DNA of 64,000 nucleotides from an uncultured Nitrosomonadales bacterium (GTDB lineage: Bacteria; Pseudomonadota; Gammaproteobacteria; Burkholderiales; Gallionellaceae): NCBI GenBank assembly GCA_903858965.1, contig CAIOKY010000149.1, forward strand, positions 1 to 64,000, read 5' to 3'. Position 1 is the stretch's first letter; each line of letters begins with the position of its first letter. The notes beneath the pieces were generated by a model. The model was given only the letters and a program-made list of their open reading frames with translations. It was not told where the DNA came from and did no database searches. The position numbers and the translations under genes are program-made. Positions 60,546 to 64,000 of this stretch are shown here, one piece after another.

Positions 60546-61658
60546 CTACACCTGTCGCTGCCGTAACTCGGCGCGCTTGAGATACGCCTCGCGCGCGATC
60601 TGCACATCTTCCAGAAAGTACGGCAGCTCTTTCAGCAACATCGCCTGCGGGCCGTCCACCAGGGCCTTGGGCGGTGCGGGATGAAAATCCACCAGCACCA
60701 TGTTAGCTCCGGCGATCACGCCCTGTGCGGTCACCTGCATCATGTCGAGGATGCCGTCCGGCGAAGCGGCCCGCGAGCCGACCGAATGCGACGGATCTAT
60801 GCACACCGGCATGCGCGTCAGGCGCTTGACCACCGGCACATGCGAAAAGTCGACGAAGTTGCGGTGCGGGTCGCCCATATTGGTCTTCATGCCGCGCAGG
60901 CCGAACACCACGTTGCGGTTGCCCTCGGAAGCCAGGTATTCCGCGGCGTTCAGCGATTCGTCCAGCGTGATGCCGAAGCCGCGCTTGAGCAGGATGGGCA
61001 TCTCGGTTTGCCGCCCGACGATCTTCAGCAACTCGAAATTCTGCGTGTTGCGCGTGCCGATCTGCAGCATCACGCCGGTAGCATTGCCGGTCGCATGCAG
61101 CGCTTCCTTGATCTCGTACAGATGCGATTCGTGGGTGATCTCCATCGCGATCACCTTGATGCCGTATTTGCCGGCCAGCTCGAACACATAAGGCAGGCAA
61201 TATTTGCCGTGGCCCTGGAACGCATACGGGCTGGTGCGCGGCTTGTATGCGCCCATGCGCGTGCACACCTGCCCGCAGTCGTGTACCGCCTTCATCATGA
61301 TCTCGACATGCTCGTAGATGTCCACTGCGCACAACCCGGCGAACACGTTCAGCGTGTCCTGCCCGAAGCGCACGCCGTTGTATTCAAAATGGGTGGGACG
61401 CTGGTCGTCCTTGTGCCGCCCCAGGATGCGGTACTCCTCGGAAACCCGCACCGCGCGCTCGACACAGGGCAGGTTCTGCATGTCCTCGATCTCCAGCGAC
61501 TGGGTGTTGCCGATCAGGTAGATCTCGGTCAATGTCTTCTCACTGCCGCGCTCGGTATGCACGCGCGTCTGGATGCCGGGCAGTGATGCGAGGTGAGTCA
61601 TCAGCTGCTTGTATTCCGGCGCTTGCTCGCTGGCGTTGGAATTGAGGATCAGGATCAT
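60546..61658 (-). CDS. 3-deoxy-7-phosphoheptulonate synthase (DAHP synthase, type I-beta-like with N-terminal regulatory domain)
   Basis: GAYKPRTSPYAFQGHG, ILLKRGFGITLDESLNAAEYLASEGNRNVVFGLRGM, PVCIDPSHSVGSR. Confidence 0.92.
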   Translation of the reverse strand: MILILNSNASEQAPEYKQLMTHLASLPGIQTRVHTERGSEKTLTEIYLIGNTQSLEIEDMQNLPCVERAVRVSEEYRILGRHKDDQRPTHFEYNGVRFGQDTLNVFAGLCAVDIYEHVEIMMKAVHDCGQVCTRMGAYKPRTSPYAFQGHGKYCLPYVFELAGKYGIKVIAMEITHESHLYEIKEALHATGNATGVMLQIGTRNTQNFELLKIVGRQTEMPILLKRGFGITLDESLNAAEYLASEGNRNVVFGLRGMKTNMGDPHRNFVDFSHVPVVKRLTRMPVCIDPSHSVGSRAASPDGILDMMQVTAQGVIAGANMVLVDFHPAPPKALVDGPQAMLLKELPYFLEDVQIAREAYLKRAELRQRQV

Positions 61659-61684
61659 TAGTTATTTCTCCAAATTTTCAAATA

Positions 61685-61755
61685 CCGTTCGCGGTGAGTG
61701 TTTTCCGTTCGTTCCTTCGATACACCGCGCTACACGCGGCACTCAGGACGAACGG
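61685..61755. repeat. Intergenic palindromic repeat, 'CCGTTCG..GTGAG...CTTCGATAC...ACTCAGG.CGAACGG' family, copy 1
   Basis: CCGTTCGCGGTGAGTG (61685-61700) inverted against CACTCAGGACGAACGG (61740-61755). Confidence 0.75.
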
Positions 61756-61797
61756 AAAATGTATCGAACCGCATCTTCGTACATCGTACGAGGCTCC

Positions 61798-62382
61798 TTA
61801 ATTTTTCCGATTCAGCAAAATCGCCAGCTGCGTCGGCAACTGCGCCATCGGTTCGCGTGCGAAGCCGCTTTTGGCGAACTGCGTCCAGCGCCCGATCACG
61901 TAGCACACCAGCACATTGGCGTGCGCGCCCACATCCACCGCTTCGCCCAGTTCGCCCTGGGTGGCGGCCATGCGCAGCGATTGCTTGAGCGTGGCTTCGA
62001 TGCGGTCGAACAACTGGTTGATGCGCAGTTGCAAACGTTCGTCCTCGTTCACCAGCGCATCGCCGATCAGCACGCGCGTCATGCCGCGATTCTTCTGCGC
62101 GAAGTTGAACAGCATCGTCACGATCGCCTCGATCTGCTTCACCCCGCTCTTCTCTTCCTGGGTGATCTTGTTGATCAGGCCGAACATGGTCTGCTCGATG
62201 AACTCGATCAAGCCCTCGAACATCTGCGCCTTGCTGGCGAAGTGGCGGTACAGCGCCGCTTCGGAAAGCTCCAGCCGCGCGGCCAGTGCGGCCGTGGTGA
62301 TCTTCTCGCCCTTGGGCTGTTCGAGCATCTGCGCCACGGTTTGCAATATCTGTAATTTTCTCTCGCCCGGTTTTGCGGCCAT
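61798..62382 (-). CDS. slmA: Nucleoid occlusion factor SlmA (TetR fold)
   Basis: GERKLQILQTVAQMLEQPKGEKITTAALAARLELSEAALYRHFASKAQMFEGLIEFIEQ. Confidence 0.93.
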   Translation of the reverse strand: MAAKPGERKLQILQTVAQMLEQPKGEKITTAALAARLELSEAALYRHFASKAQMFEGLIEFIEQTMFGLINKITQEEKSGVKQIEAIVTMLFNFAQKNRGMTRVLIGDALVNEDERLQLRINQLFDRIEATLKQSLRMAATQGELGEAVDVGAHANVLVCYVIGRWTQFAKSGFAREPMAQLPTQLAILLNRKN

Positions 62383-62393
62383 GTCGCCCCCTT

Positions 62394-63041
62394 TTATTTC
62401 AAACGATGCAGCGCGTCCGGCAGCTGCATCACATCACGAATCTTCACGTCCACATACGGCGCACTTTTGTTGCCTGAACTGACCCACACCGTGCGCATCC
62501 CCAGACGTTTTGCGGTGAGCAAATTCTCCGGGCTGTCCTCGACCATCACGCATTGCGCTGCGCGTATGCGATGTTGCTTCAACAAACGCATGAAACCATA
62601 TTTGTCCGGCTTGGGGCGGTAGCGCGTGTGCTCCACCGCCATCACATCGTCGAACAAGTCATCCACACGCAACAGCTTCAGCACCGCATGCGCGTAATGT
62701 TGCGGCGCATTCGAGAACACCACTTTCCTGCCCGGCAAATTCTTCAACACATGGCGCAAGCGCGGTTCGCGCAACACCATCTGCGGCAGATCCGGGAACT
62801 GGTGCGTATGCCACAGAAAATGTTCCGGGTCGGTGCCATGATTGCGCATCAGCCCGCTCAGGGTCGCGCCATAGCGCTGCCAGTAATGCATGCGCAAATC
62901 GTTCGCCGCCGCTTCGTCCAGTTGCAGATGCTGTTGCACATAAGCCGTCATGCTGCGGTTGATGTGCGGGAAGATGTGCGGACTCGCATCGTGCAACGTG
63001 TTGTCCAGATCAAAAATCCAAAATTTCTGATTCACCTGCAA
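62394..63041 (-). CDS. HAD-family pyrimidine 5'-nucleotidase
   Basis: FWIFDLDNTLHDASPHIFPHINRSMTAYV...VFSNAPQHYA...CVMVEDSPENLLTAKRLGM. Confidence 0.92.
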   Translation of the reverse strand: MQVNQKFWIFDLDNTLHDASPHIFPHINRSMTAYVQQHLQLDEAAANDLRMHYWQRYGATLSGLMRNHGTDPEHFLWHTHQFPDLPQMVLREPRLRHVLKNLPGRKVVFSNAPQHYAHAVLKLLRVDDLFDDVMAVEHTRYRPKPDKYGFMRLLKQHRIRAAQCVMVEDSPENLLTAKRLGMRTVWVSSGNKSAPYVDVKIRDVMQLPDALHRLK

Positions 63042-63049
63042 ACCTCAAA

Positions 63050-63139
63050 CCGTTCGTGGTGAGTAGCTTTGCCTAGCAAAGCATATCGAACCACCGGCAC
63101 CCTTCGATACGGGGCTGCGCCCCTACTCAGGGCGAACGG
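63050..63139. repeat. Intergenic palindromic repeat, same family, copy 2
   Basis: CCGTTCGTGGTGAGTAG (63050-63066) inverted against CTACTCAGGGCGAACGG (63123-63139). Confidence 0.8.
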
Positions 63140-63162
63140 GACGAGTAACAAAGCGACCCCCA

Positions 63163-64000
<838 letters not shown>

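Noticed and set aside
60681-61586. 301-aa plus-strand ORF
   Set aside because: Antisense to DAHP synthase; His/Arg/Ala-rich shadow composition.
61685-63139. CRISPR-like repeats
   Set aside because: Only two copies, each internally palindromic, separated by genes; not a direct-repeat/spacer array.

Overview
This 64 kb window looks like a betaproteobacterial chromosome, probably of Gallionellaceae/Nitrosomonadales type; that assignment is inferred from gene content and order only. Most of it is core metabolism: glnS, lpxH, the minus-strand run glyA-nrdR-ribD-ribE-ribBA-ribH-nusB-thiL-pgpA, pmbA, aat-bpt-pyrD, kup, rsxABCDGE-nth, hupB, mgtA, a DAHP synthase, slmA and a 5'-truncated argB. The accessory content includes: (1) a sugar/glycan-type block with an ATP-grasp::HAD fusion (0.6-3.9 kb); (2) a Sel1 / c-type cytochrome / two-propeller block (4.2-7.7 kb); (3) a HEPN-like orphan ORF between rsxE and nth; (4) a MarR gene with two in-phase 18-bp operator-like palindromes; (5) a 52.5-56.7 kb block with a small membrane protein, two tandem orphan ParA-like ATPases, a papain-like C1 peptidase and an alpha/beta hydrolase; (6) a 52-aa minus-strand ORF at 58563-58721, absent from the ORF track, with a good Shine-Dalgarno sequence. 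Several intergenic inverted repeats and repeat-family elements are also present. No rRNA, tRNA, CRISPR array or transposase was recognised. All family calls come from reading motifs by eye; no database search was run.
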